Shown piece by piece: positions 8,483 to 16,746 of a DNA stretch of 64,000 nucleotides (the first letter of the stretch is position 1; each line of letters opens with the position of its first letter). The DNA comes from CAVLDP01 sp963661945 (lineage in GTDB: Bacteria; Bacillota; Clostridia; Lachnospirales; Lachnospiraceae). The stretch spans positions 1-64,000 of the forward strand of contig CAVLDP010000005.1 of the NCBI GenBank assembly GCA_963661945.1. Direction: 5' to 3'. The position numbers and the translations under genes were made by a program. Under the pieces are notes generated by a model. That model had not been told where the DNA came from. It ran no database searches and saw only the letters and a list, made by a program, of their open reading frames with translations.

Positions 8483-8868
8483 GAATTATCGATAATCGGA
8501 TAGTCCTGCGTACAGATTTCCTCAAAGCTGTTTGCACCAAATCCATCGAATTTGACCCAATAATTATCCAGGTTGTTATTACCATTATGACTAATAATAT
8601 ACTGGTCAAAATCAAAGCATTCCATCCCATAGGCCGACAGATGCTCTCTATAATACATACAGCCTTCCTCAATTGTCCTTCTGGCAAAAAAATCATTCAG
8701 ATTGCCATAGCTTATTCCAAAGCAGGCAAGTTCTGGCGGAAAGAGCTTACCATCATTTAGATCAATCGCACGATTTAATCTTCTATCCTTAATCTCAAAA
8801 TCCAACAGCGGGACATTAAGATAATATAAAACACCTGATAAATTATTAATCCATCTCACTTGTGCCAT
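8473..8868 (-). CDS. Small partner of HipA-like kinase (131 aa)
   Basis: Acidic soluble protein with no signal peptide or membrane segment. The start of the chain (VLYYLNVPLLDFEI) reads like the small N-terminal/partner modules found beside HipA-like kinases, but I cannot name a family with certainty. The start is the ATG at 8866-8868 with AAAAGGA upstream; it overlaps the kinase gene by 13 bp, so the two are translated together. It contains no helix-turn-helix, so it is not a HipB-like DNA-binding antitoxin. It could complete or restrain the kinase. Function is inferred from position only. Confidence 0.65.
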   Translation of the reverse strand: MAQVRWINNLSGVLYYLNVPLLDFEIKDRRLNRAIDLNDGKLFPPELACFGISYGNLNDFFARRTIEEGCMYYREHLSAYGMECFDFDQYIISHNGNNNLDNYWVKFDGFGANSFEEICTQDYPIIDNSLR

Positions 8869-10109
8869 AATTCCATCATCCTTTTCTCATATTCCAGTGC
8901 AAACGGCCTGGTAATCTCTCTACTATAAGTAAGGGTCGAAAGTCCTGGATAGCGTTCCAACAAATGATACTCTGCATCCAGAAGATGTATCATTTCAAAT
9001 GGATCCTCTCCATAGGGCGCCACATAAACCGTCCGCATAGCCTCTTCAAAGCTCTGATACTCATCTCGATATGGATCATGTTCAAATAAACCCATTCCGT
9101 GATCAAAGGCTAATGGTATCTGAAACTCGCCTGTAATTGCAGAATAAAAGAGGCCAAAATTCCTACTATGTCTATCCACATTGCCGATCAGGCAATCAAG
9201 CAGCGCCAGATCAAGCATGTACTTCTCACAAGAAGCGAAGGAAAGATGCCCTGCCTCCGCTAAGATATTGGCGCAATACTTAAGCTTCTCTATCGCAGAA
9301 AGGGCAATATATTCCTGATCCTGAAGCGACTTCCCCATCCGATTGGCAAGACTTGCAAAAGAACAAAAACTAAATCCATCCAATTCAAAATTCGTGGAAT
9401 AAACTCCAAAATGCTTGCGTCCGTCGACAACGAAGGAACAAATCCTCTGTTCTACGCAGGGAATATTAAGCTGATGGCATAAATCCGTCGCAACCACTTC
9501 CACTGCATAATCTCTCATCGCAAGGCCAGAAATTATCGCCTGTGATTTCACAAACGTTCTTCGTTCTTGCGTAAGTGCTTTCAATTGATAGCCTGCCGTA
9601 TCTGTCCTGGAAAGCAATAAATCCTGCCTTCGAAATGTAAATTGCGGCAATGACCTATTCGAATCCTTAAGAGATATCTTGGATGAAACTGGAAATGTTC
9701 TATGGGGCAAATCAAAATACAGATAATTCTTCCGCCGTTCGGATAGTACCACTCCATGCTCTCTAAAATATTCCTCTTCTAGAAAATTAAGAAGATCCTG
9801 CCAGCTTGGATTCTCATTCAGTCCAAAAGCAAGCTTTGAAACTACATATGTATAATTCTCAATCTGAAGAGACTCGTGCTTAAAATCTATACAAATCTTC
9901 GTTGTAATCTCACCATCTACTTCAAAATCATATTCAAGTAAAGAAGCCTCCTGAAGAGAGTTCAGTCGCTGATGCAATGCCTGGCGTGAAATTCCTGCTT
10001 CTCTCGCTAAAGATGCGATACTTTCTCCAGCATCTACGCGTTCCTTCATTTGCAATAATGCATCTTCACTAATCTTGGATTTACGCCCCGCATTTCTAAT
10101 ATTTGACAT
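8856..10109 (-). CDS. HTH-HipA-like Ser/Thr kinase
   Basis: 417-aa protein with an N-terminal Hin/resolvase-like helix-turn-helix (about 10-52, with GISRQALHQRL) and a C-terminal HipA/CtkA-type kinase. Kinase landmarks: Lys188 (TFVKSQ) as nucleotide-binding lysine, catalytic Asp312 and Asn317 in IGNVDRHSRNFG, and metal-binding Asp336 in AFDHGMGL. Known HipA proteins phosphorylate translation factors and halt growth; CtkA-type members are free-standing kinases. The built-in HTH could let the protein control its own promoter, replacing a separate HipB. A partner gene overlaps its 3' end. Toxin action is not shown by the sequence. Confidence 0.85.
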   Translation of the reverse strand: MSNIRNAGRKSKISEDALLQMKERVDAGESIASLAREAGISRQALHQRLNSLQEASLLEYDFEVDGEITTKICIDFKHESLQIENYTYVVSKLAFGLNENPSWQDLLNFLEEEYFREHGVVLSERRKNYLYFDLPHRTFPVSSKISLKDSNRSLPQFTFRRQDLLLSRTDTAGYQLKALTQERRTFVKSQAIISGLAMRDYAVEVVATDLCHQLNIPCVEQRICSFVVDGRKHFGVYSTNFELDGFSFCSFASLANRMGKSLQDQEYIALSAIEKLKYCANILAEAGHLSFASCEKYMLDLALLDCLIGNVDRHSRNFGLFYSAITGEFQIPLAFDHGMGLFEHDPYRDEYQSFEEAMRTVYVAPYGEDPFEMIHLLDAEYHLLERYPGLSTLTYSREITRPFALEYEKRMMELWHK

Positions 10110-10129
10110 AAATTATCCTCCATACAGCA

Positions 10130-10158
10130 ATTATGAAAGCAAAAAAATCCTCTGTCAA
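10130..10158 (-). promoter_or_regulatory. Promoter of the HipA-like kinase gene
   Basis: TTGACA (10153-10158), 17-bp spacer, CATAAT (10130-10135) on the minus strand. The consensus -35 lies inside the 3' arm of the terminator hairpin that ends the efflux operon. Predicted transcription start is about 14 bases before the ATG, just leaving room for GGAGG at 10117-10121. Confidence 0.7.
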
Positions 10159-10183
10159 GTTATTAATTCCTTGACAGAGGATT
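10141..10183 (-). terminator. Terminator of the efflux operon
   Basis: A 14-bp stem (10146-10159 with 10170-10183) with a 10-base AT-rich loop, followed on the minus strand by T residues (A-run 10141-10147). It lies 15 bp after the permease stop codon and doubles as promoter sequence for the next gene. Confidence 0.92.
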
Positions 10184-10198
10184 CGTTCCTAAATTCTC

Positions 10199-11482
10199 TT
10201 ATTCATATCTTAATGCATCAATTGGATTCAGCTTTGCAGCCTTATTCGCTGGATAATAACCGAAGAAAATTCCGATTCCCATAGAGAATGCAACCGCTAC
10301 AATAATGCTAACTAAGGATACTGATGCAGAATATCCCATATAGGTCACCGCTACTGATCCGAGTACGACTCCAATAATAATTCCAAGAATTCCGCCCAGA
10401 ATACAAATTACTACAGATTCTGTTATGAACTGAAGTCGAATCGAGCCATTTGTCGCGCCAAGCGCCTTACGAGTTCCAATTTCCTTGGTACGCTCTGTAA
10501 TAGACACAAGCATAATATTCATGACACCGATTCCACCGACGAGAAGAGAAATGCCCGCAATAATTGCAAGTGCAAGTTCAATCATGCTAATCATGGAATT
10601 CATACTCTCCATAAGATCAGCCATACTCGATACCGTCACTTCATAGTCTTCATTATTCGAGTAGAAATTGTTATTAAAGTAATTATCTACCGTAGTCATA
10701 AAGGTATCATTGTCTGTGTCGGTTGTCGTAACCAAAGTAAAGCTTGAGTACCCTTCTGTCTGAGTATGGTTCAAAACCTTGGCTGTAGATAGCGGGATGT
10801 ACATATCCGTCGTTGTATCTTCATCCGAATCACTGGAATATGACGAATCATATTCATAAACACCTACAATATAATAGGTATAATATTTGTCATTCATATT
10901 GATCTCGATACTGGATCCTACTGCCTTTGCGACATCACCACCGAACATGTTATTCACCAGATAATTCGATACCATACAGACCATCTTGCTATCGGAATAA
11001 TCCGTATCGATAAATGTTCTACCCGCGAGAAGATCAAGGTCAGAATATGTGACATAGTCCTCATTATATCCGGTGATATTCACATAAGCATAAGCATCCT
11101 GATCCATGGCTGTTCCCGTGCCTACGCTCTCACTAAGAAGGGTATATTTGATATGATCTCCATATTCCTCTTCAAAGCTACTAAGCATATCCTCCGTAAT
11201 ATAATCATCACTATCCATAGACCTACGATTTCCAGCTCCGAAGTGCATGCCAGAGCTTGTCGTCTCCTCTGAGGTCGATTTGGCCGATACACCAACGGTC
11301 AAATTATTTGCTCCCATCTCTTGCATCGAAGTATTGACCATAACTGTAATCGAATTACCGACTGTCATAATCGAGATAACCGATGCGATACCGATGATAA
11401 TTCCAAGCATAGTAAGCAGAGATCTCATAATATTGGACTTAAGACCGGCAAGAGCTAAGAGAATATTCTCACCAACTAGCAT
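10199..11482 (-). CDS. MacB-like ABC transporter permease
   Basis: MacB/FtsX-type permease, 427 aa: one N-terminal membrane helix (GIIIGIASVISIM), a large extracytoplasmic MacB_PCD domain (about 45-285), then three C-terminal helices with the family's ISLLVGGIGVMNIMLVSITERTKEIGTRKALGA-like stretch (only partly listed here as GVMNIMLVS and EIGTRKALGA). It forms the membrane part of a tripartite-like exporter with the ATPase and adaptor just upstream; the ATG overlaps the ATPase stop by seven bases and has AGGGAGG before it. In Firmicutes such systems export peptides, antibiotics or lipids; the substrate is unknown. Confidence 0.94.
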   Translation of the reverse strand: MLVGENILLALAGLKSNIMRSLLTMLGIIIGIASVISIMTVGNSITVMVNTSMQEMGANNLTVGVSAKSTSEETTSSGMHFGAGNRRSMDSDDYITEDMLSSFEEEYGDHIKYTLLSESVGTGTAMDQDAYAYVNITGYNEDYVTYSDLDLLAGRTFIDTDYSDSKMVCMVSNYLVNNMFGGDVAKAVGSSIEINMNDKYYTYYIVGVYEYDSSYSSDSDEDTTTDMYIPLSTAKVLNHTQTEGYSSFTLVTTTDTDNDTFMTTVDNYFNNNFYSNNEDYEVTVSSMADLMESMNSMISMIELALAIIAGISLLVGGIGVMNIMLVSITERTKEIGTRKALGATNGSIRLQFITESVVICILGGILGIIIGVVLGSVAVTYMGYSASVSLVSIIVAVAFSMGIGIFFGYYPANKAAKLNPIDALRYE

Positions 11483-12198
11483 ACATTACCTCCCTTTTGC
11501 CAGGTACCAGCAGTCTCAGAAATGATATCCCCATCCTTAAGTGTGATGATTCTCTCTGTCTCTAAGGATAATTCTGGAGAATGCGTGATAAGAACAATGG
11601 TCTTCCCCTGTTCTTCATGAAGTCTATGGAAGATGTCCATGATTAGTCGTCCTGTCGCAGAGTCCAAAGCACCTGTAGGCTCATCAGCAAGAATGATAGC
11701 TGGATCGTTGGCCATGGCACGTGCAATCGCAACACGCTGCTTCTGACCACCCGACAACTCATCCGGATTGTGAAGCATACGTTCTTCCATTCCAACCTCC
11801 GCAAGAAGCATCTTGGCACGCTCATTTCTGGCAGAGCGACCAATTCCTGCATACATCATAGGAAGCTCCACATTCTTCACGGCATTGGTTCTTGCAATCA
11901 GATTATAGGTCTGAAAGACAAATCCAATCTTATTACAGCGAAGAGCTGAGAGTTCCTGATCCTTGGCGGATTCCATATCGACTCCATCAAGCGTATAAAA
12001 CCCACTTGTCGGGCGATCGAGTCCGCCGATAATATTCATAAGTGTAGACTTGCCGGAACCGGAAGCACCTACGATGGAGACGAACTCTCCCTTCTTCACT
12101 GAGAAATTAACGCCATGCAGAACCTCGAATTCATTTGGGGTTCCAATAAAGAAGCTCTTATGGATATCTCTCAGTTCAAGCATAGTTTCATCATTCAT
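11476..12198 (-). CDS. MacB-like ABC transporter ATPase
   Basis: 240-aa ATP-binding subunit: Walker A GASGSGKST (about 43-51), Q-loop in FVFQTYNL, signature LSGGQKQRVA, Walker B IILADEPTG and the switch His in LITHS. The layout matches the LolD/MacB/BceA class that drives mechanotransmission rather than classic transport. It sits between the adaptor (10 bp upstream) and the permease (overlapping downstream) with a perfect AGGAGG site. Confidence 0.96.
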   Translation of the reverse strand: MNDETMLELRDIHKSFFIGTPNEFEVLHGVNFSVKKGEFVSIVGASGSGKSTLMNIIGGLDRPTSGFYTLDGVDMESAKDQELSALRCNKIGFVFQTYNLIARTNAVKNVELPMMYAGIGRSARNERAKMLLAEVGMEERMLHNPDELSGGQKQRVAIARAMANDPAIILADEPTGALDSATGRLIMDIFHRLHEEQGKTIVLITHSPELSLETERIITLKDGDIISETAGTWQKGGNVC

Positions 12199-12208
12199 GA
12201 TCTACCTC

Positions 12209-13726
12209 CTAGAATCCACCGCCAGGAGCGCCACCTCCGCTTGGAGCACCGCCTCCCATGTCTCCGCCGCCCATATTGCTGCCGGAGTCATCCATCATAA
12301 TTCCGAGAGAATCCGAAGACTCATCCGTACTCTCGGTGGATTCATTTACCTCAACATTATCTGAAGAAGAGGCTGTTGCCTTAATCTTCATTCCTTCTGT
12401 AAGCTCATCGCTCTGAATCTCTACGTAGTAGTCACTCTGCAGACCAAGGGTAACCTGAATCCTGGTCTCATTTCCTGCATCATCCACCTCAGTAATATAG
12501 GAATTACCATCGGCATCTGTCTCAACACAATCATAAGCCACTGCATAGACATCCGTCACTGATTCAAGTATAACACTTGCCTTGGCTGTCATGCCAATAC
12601 GAAGACGATCATCCGTCGAATCAAGTGCGATCTTAATGGAATATCCAGTTGATGAAGTTCCAGAACTCTGAGAGTTTCCGGTAGAAGAGGAGGAAGACTC
12701 TGGTGCAATTGCCACATAAGTCAAGGTTCCGGAAAATTCTTCATCATCTGTAGAATCAAACTTCACGAGACAGGACATACCTTCCGTGAGAGAGGCAATA
12801 TCATATTCATCTACGGTAGCTTCTACCACATAGGAATCCGTACTGGAAATGGTAAATACCGTGCTGCCCTGGGTATAATTGTTACCCTCTTCTACATTAA
12901 TTGCTGTTATATAGCCTGAAATTGGAGCTGTAACCTGAGTGCTGGAGATCTGCTCATAGACCTCGTCATAAGCAGTCTGCTTCTCATAGTTCGCAGTATA
13001 TGCCTGCTCAAGCAAGGCCAGATTATAATTATACTGAGCATCTGAAAGCTTAGTCTGTAATTCCTCAAGCTCCTTCTGCTTGGACTCATAGCCATCGATT
13101 GAGACTCCATAATTACTGTTTGCAGCCTGTGTCTCTGTCTGATAGCGTTCCTTGAAGGACTCAATATATGGATATGCGTAGTATTGATCTCTCGCATCAA
13201 TCAGATTGAGATATACCTTATTCCAGGTATCCAAATATTCCTGTGTCTCTTCTATCTGTTCCTTGTAATCATCAATCTGATCCAGATAATCCTGCAGAGT
13301 CTTCTGGTCCTTCACTGACTGAATCAGATACTTTGCATCCAGTTCTGATACCTTCTCATCCAGATCATCACCATCAAAATTCACAACCACACTACCGGCT
13401 TCGACATAGTCGCCCACCTCGTAGTTCACAGATTCTACCGATACACCTGATGCGGTAGATGTAACGGACGCGGTATTTGCCGCTGCAAGTGTACCCGTTA
13501 CACTAATCGATGACTGCAGGTCCATCTTCTGAACCTCTGTCGTCTGTACCTTGGCCTGCATGTCTTCCGGATTTACTGTCTTGCGGAAGAACTTATACCA
13601 GACACCAAAAAGGATTGCTGCAATAATAAGGATTGCGATACAAGCCTTCTTATGTTTCCATAGAAATTTCCCTATCCTGACGAAGAAGTTCTTAATCGCC
13701 GTCAGAATCTTTTTTAAGAATGTCAT
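12209..13726 (-). CDS. MacA/HlyD-type efflux adaptor
   Basis: 505-aa membrane-fusion protein: one N-terminal membrane anchor (IAILIIAAILFGVWY), a biotinyl-lipoyl-like half (GVSVESVNYEVGDYVEAG), a coiled-coil hairpin (about 115-235), the second lipoyl half (VTAPISGYITAI) and beta-barrel domains. The end is low-complexity and rich in Gly, Met and Ser. It is the first gene of the operon. I start at the ATG at 13724-13726, which has GGAGG close by; four extra residues are possible. Gram-positive bacteria lack an outer membrane, so it probably links the permease to the cell wall or gathers substrate. Confidence 0.92.
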   Translation of the reverse strand: MTFLKKILTAIKNFFVRIGKFLWKHKKACIAILIIAAILFGVWYKFFRKTVNPEDMQAKVQTTEVQKMDLQSSISVTGTLAAANTASVTSTASGVSVESVNYEVGDYVEAGSVVVNFDGDDLDEKVSELDAKYLIQSVKDQKTLQDYLDQIDDYKEQIEETQEYLDTWNKVYLNLIDARDQYYAYPYIESFKERYQTETQAANSNYGVSIDGYESKQKELEELQTKLSDAQYNYNLALLEQAYTANYEKQTAYDEVYEQISSTQVTAPISGYITAINVEEGNNYTQGSTVFTISSTDSYVVEATVDEYDIASLTEGMSCLVKFDSTDDEEFSGTLTYVAIAPESSSSSTGNSQSSGTSSTGYSIKIALDSTDDRLRIGMTAKASVILESVTDVYAVAYDCVETDADGNSYITEVDDAGNETRIQVTLGLQSDYYVEIQSDELTEGMKIKATASSSDNVEVNESTESTDESSDSLGIMMDDSGSNMGGGDMGGGAPSGGGAPGGGF

Positions 13727-13765
13727 AGTTACCTCCAAATAAACTTTCTAAAACGCGATAGGGCA

Positions 13766-13794
13766 ATTCTACATTGGAAAAATCTGCTTGTAAA
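13766..13794 (-). promoter_or_regulatory. Promoter of the efflux operon
   Basis: TTTACA (13789-13794), 17-bp spacer, TAGAAT (13766-13771) on the minus strand, about 40 bp before the adaptor start codon. A short palindrome (TTCACA-GG-TGTGAA, 13822-13835) lies ~27 bp upstream of the -35 and could bind a regulator. Confidence 0.65.
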
Positions 13795-13800
13795 TAGAAT

Positions 13801-13868
13801 AAGCCCAAGGTTCAGACAATGTTCACAGGTGTGAAAAAACTGTGAACAAGATCTAATACCTTGGGCTT
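13801..13868 (-). terminator. Nested inverted repeat, probable terminator
   Basis: An 11-bp outer stem (13801-13811 with 13858-13868) encloses an 8-bp inner stem (13821-13828 with 13840-13847). It lies 27 bp after the stop of the ferredoxin-type gene. The tail after the outer stem is T-rich but not a clean T-run (TTATTCTATTT), so termination is likely but not certain; the inner element may instead be an operator for the efflux promoter. Confidence 0.55.
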
Positions 13869-13895
13869 AAATTTTATAAAGTAAATCTCAACGAA

Positions 13896-14669
13896 TTAAT
13901 CCAGGATCTCACCATTGATACCAATAGTTACTACCTGCCATGGAATAAACTTGCCAGAATTCTGCAGTGCCTTCTTTGCAGCCATCTCCAGTCCTCCGCA
14001 ACATGGAACCTCCATACGCACGATTGTCACAGACTGAATATCATTATTGCGTATAATCTCAGTCAGCTTCTCAGAATAATCAATAGCATCGAGCTTAGGG
14101 CAACCGAAGATACAGGTCTTACCCTTGATGAAATCCTGATGGAAATTACCATAGGTAAATGCGGTACAATCTGCTGCAATTAAGAGCTTGGCGCCATCGA
14201 AATATGGAGCTGTAATAGGTGCAAGCTTAATCTCTGGAGGCCAATTGGTAAGCTCAGAGCTAGCCTTGGCTGAAGACTCAGCCTGCTGATTTGATTGAAG
14301 GGAGTCCACTGCTGCACCAAAGGCTGCCTTAAGATCCTTTGGGCCTTCATGTGACATCTGTCTCATCATGCTGCCTGGGCAACCAGAGAATACAGGTGCT
14401 GCTGGAGCAGCCTCTTCCCTACTATTATCCTTTGCCGCCTTGGCTGCTTCTACTGCTGCCTCATCATATGCAGGAGCCTCGCGTTCCTCAAAGGTAATCG
14501 CACCAGTAGGACAACCTGGCAGGCAATCGCCAAAACCGTCGCAGAAATTCTCACGTACCAGCTTAGCCTTACCATCGATAATATCAATTGCACCTTCGTG
14601 ACAAGCTGTTGCACAAAGTCCGCAACCATTACACTTCTCTTCATCAATATGAATAATCTGTCTTACCAT
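13896..14669 (-). CDS. 4Fe-4S ferredoxin-type cytosolic protein
   Basis: 257 aa. The N-terminus has a full ferredoxin motif (Cys13, 16, 19, 23) and a second one in which the second Cys is replaced by Phe (Cys43, Phe46, Cys49, Cys53), suggesting a three-iron or altered cluster. After an Ala/Glu-rich linker (65-85) the C-terminal domain carries conserved cysteines in AADCTAF, FGCPKLD and VPCCGGLE. The family is widespread in Clostridia and often found near hybrid-cluster or nitrosative-stress genes, as I recall; role unproven. It is monocistronic, with AGGAGG before the ATG and a palindrome upstream of its -10. Confidence 0.85.
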   Translation of the reverse strand: MVRQIIHIDEEKCNGCGLCATACHEGAIDIIDGKAKLVRENFCDGFGDCLPGCPTGAITFEEREAPAYDEAAVEAAKAAKDNSREEAAPAAPVFSGCPGSMMRQMSHEGPKDLKAAFGAAVDSLQSNQQAESSAKASSELTNWPPEIKLAPITAPYFDGAKLLIAADCTAFTYGNFHQDFIKGKTCIFGCPKLDAIDYSEKLTEIIRNNDIQSVTIVRMEVPCCGGLEMAAKKALQNSGKFIPWQVVTIGINGEILD

Positions 14670-14723
14670 TCTATAATCCTCCTATTCATGTGCCACCACA
14701 GCACTTCGTTACTTGATAGGATG

Positions 14724-14767
14724 ATTATAAAACAGATTTTCGTTTTCGTTCTGTTGGATTTCCAACA
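14724..14767 (-). promoter_or_regulatory. Ferredoxin gene promoter with palindromic operator
   Basis: Minus-strand -10 TATAAT (14724-14729) has no recognisable -35. Instead a perfect palindrome TGTTGGA-TT-TCCAACA (14752-14767) is centred about 42 bp before the predicted start, where class II activators of the Crp/Fnr type bind. Regulator identity is unknown. Confidence 0.55.
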
Positions 14768-14779
14768 TTTCAAAAGAAA

Positions 14780-15661
14780 TTATGAAATTTCTCGCTTCTC
14801 GTATTTCTTCTTAGAGGAAAAGCCTCTTCCTCGTACCTCTGTCACTCGAGAGACAATCATGAAGCTATCCGGATCTATATCGTGCGCTAATCGCTCAATC
14901 ATCGGAAGCTCCTTATTAGAAATGATAGAAAGCACCACCTCTGTATCCTTCTGAAGGAAGCCCGTCTGGCCATGAAGCATGGTCACACCTCGATCCACCT
15001 CAGAGAGGATAGCCTCGCGAATGGCATCTGCATGATCTGAGATAATCTGAACCTCCGTCTTCTGACTTCCCATCAGAAGAAGCTTATTCATGGCGATTGT
15101 ATAGATCAGAATCAGCACAATGCCATATAGAATTATCTCAATATCATTGTAGATAGCCTGTCCGAGGAGAATGAGCACATCGAGAAGATACATCGTAACA
15201 GAGACTGGTACGTTGAAATATTTGTGGATGATAATCGGCGGTATATCCATTCCGCCAGAGGATGCACCTGCACGAATCATAATGCCAAGTGAGAGTCCAA
15301 TGCCAAGTCCTAAGAATACCGTGCAGAGCATGATGTCCTCTGTCAGCACAAGATCACCAAAGACTCTGTCGCATACCTCAAGAAGAATCGGATAAGACAG
15401 AGAACCCACAATCGATGCCGCAACAAACTTCCGACCCATGGTGAAATAGGCGAGAATCAGAAGCGAAATATTAAGGATCATGACAGTAACCGACAGATTG
15501 ATGCCAAAGTAATGGCGCACAATCAGACCAATACCCGTTACACCGCCATCAATTAAGCCTACCGGTTCCAGGAATAACTTCACCGATAAAGCATAAATTC
15601 CATTTCCCAGGATTACAGCAAGAAAGGTATATATTTTGCTTAATCTCTCATTTCTACGCAT
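14780..15661 (-). CDS. YitT family membrane protein
   Basis: 293 aa with five to six membrane segments in the first ~200 residues (GIYALSVKLFLEP, GGVTGIGLI, GASSGGMDI) and a soluble C-terminal DUF2179 domain (about 205-290). YitT proteins are common in Firmicutes; function is not established. GAGG lies before the ATG, directly after the pfkA terminator, and the gene's own promoter was not identified, so it may depend on read-through past that terminator. Confidence 0.92.
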   Translation of the reverse strand: MRRNERLSKIYTFLAVILGNGIYALSVKLFLEPVGLIDGGVTGIGLIVRHYFGINLSVTVMILNISLLILAYFTMGRKFVAASIVGSLSYPILLEVCDRVFGDLVLTEDIMLCTVFLGLGIGLSLGIMIRAGASSGGMDIPPIIIHKYFNVPVSVTMYLLDVLILLGQAIYNDIEIILYGIVLILIYTIAMNKLLLMGSQKTEVQIISDHADAIREAILSEVDRGVTMLHGQTGFLQKDTEVVLSIISNKELPMIERLAHDIDPDSFMIVSRVTEVRGRGFSSKKKYEKREIS

Positions 15662-15675
15662 GACATATCCTCATC

Positions 15676-15710
15676 AAAAAAGGCCGCTGAAGAGATCCCC
15701 CTCAGCGGCC
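15676..15710 (-). terminator. Terminator after pfkA
   Basis: GC-rich 9-bp stem (15682-15690 with 15702-15710) followed by six T residues on the minus strand. It begins 15 bp past the pfkA stop codon. Confidence 0.95.
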
Positions 15711-15725
15711 CCACAAGTTCTAATT

Positions 15726-16703
15726 CTAGCAGTTCGACAGCTTCCAACATACCTCAACCTGGTATGGATCTACGCCCTTCTGCATCTCCAAAGCTTCATT
15801 GATATCTGTCGCAACAAACTCACCACTGCGATAACCGATTACCTTGTTGGACTCACCCTGACAGAGAAGGTCTACTGCCATGGCACCCATCATAGAAGCA
15901 TACATACGATCCTTGGCTGTTGGTGAACCACCACGCTGCATATGACCAAGAATTGTAGCACGTGTCTCAATACCTGTTGCAGCCTCGATTCTCTTCGCCA
16001 TGGAAGTAGAATGTCCGATACCCTCAGCATTGATAATCAGATGATGCTGCTTGCCAAGTCTTCTGCCTTCAATAATATGATTCACAAGCTTCTGCTCGTC
16101 ATAATCATACATCTCTGGAAGTAATACATCCTCTGCACCATTGGCAATACCACACCAAAGTGCAATATAACCAGCGCCACGGCCCATAACCTCAACAACT
16201 GAGCAACGCTCATGAGAGGTAGAAGTATCACGAATCTTATCGATTGCTTCCATGGCTGTATTCACAGCTGTATCAAATCCAATCGTATATTCTGTACTAG
16301 AGATATCAAGATCGATTGTTCCTGGAAGACCGATTGTATTGATTCCAAGATTAGCAAGTGCTCTGGCTCCCTTATAAGAACCATCTCCACCGATGACAAC
16401 CATGGCATCAATACCATGCTTCTTACAAATCTCAGCACCCTTCTGCTGATAAACTGGATCTACAAATTCCAGACATCTGGCTGTCTGAAGAATTGTACCA
16501 CCACGAGAAATAATATCTGATACGCTATGCGCGTCCATATCTTCGATTTCTTCTTGTAATAATCCGGCATATCCACGACGGATACCCTTCACCTGAACAC
16601 CGTTTGCAATACTCTGACGAACAACGGCACGAATGGCTGCATTCATTCCAGGTGCATCACCACCACTTGTGAGGACACCAATGCACTTAATCTTATTTGC
16701 CAT
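15726..16703 (-). CDS. pfkA: ATP-dependent 6-phosphofructokinase
   Basis: Glycolytic phosphorylation of fructose 6-phosphate to the 1,6-bisphosphate in the cytoplasm. Landmarks: TSGGDAPGMNAAIRA at the nucleotide site, GGDGS (105-109) with Gly108, which marks the ATP-using rather than the pyrophosphate-using class, and catalytic Asp131 in PGTIDLDI. The usual TIDND reads TIDLD here (Leu at 132), a variant I recall from other Lachnospiraceae. 325 aa is standard. It follows dnaE by 43 bp, a pairing typical of Firmicutes, and ends at a strong terminator. Confidence 0.97.
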   Translation of the reverse strand: MANKIKCIGVLTSGGDAPGMNAAIRAVVRQSIANGVQVKGIRRGYAGLLQEEIEDMDAHSVSDIISRGGTILQTARCLEFVDPVYQQKGAEICKKHGIDAMVVIGGDGSYKGARALANLGINTIGLPGTIDLDISSTEYTIGFDTAVNTAMEAIDKIRDTSTSHERCSVVEVMGRGAGYIALWCGIANGAEDVLLPEMYDYDEQKLVNHIIEGRRLGKQHHLIINAEGIGHSTSMAKRIEAATGIETRATILGHMQRGGSPTAKDRMYASMMGAMAVDLLCQGESNKVIGYRSGEFVATDINEALEMQKGVDPYQVEVCWKLSNC

Positions 16704-16746
16704 CTATATTTCCTCCATTCCAAAATGCTTATACACGATAAATATT

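Noticed and set aside
8473..8868. 131-aa partner as a HipB-type antitoxin
   Set aside because: No helix-turn-helix is visible; the HTH is in the kinase.
15726..16703. pfkA as a pyrophosphate-dependent enzyme
   Set aside because: Gly at the GGDGS position favours ATP; the TIDLD variant is outside that switch.
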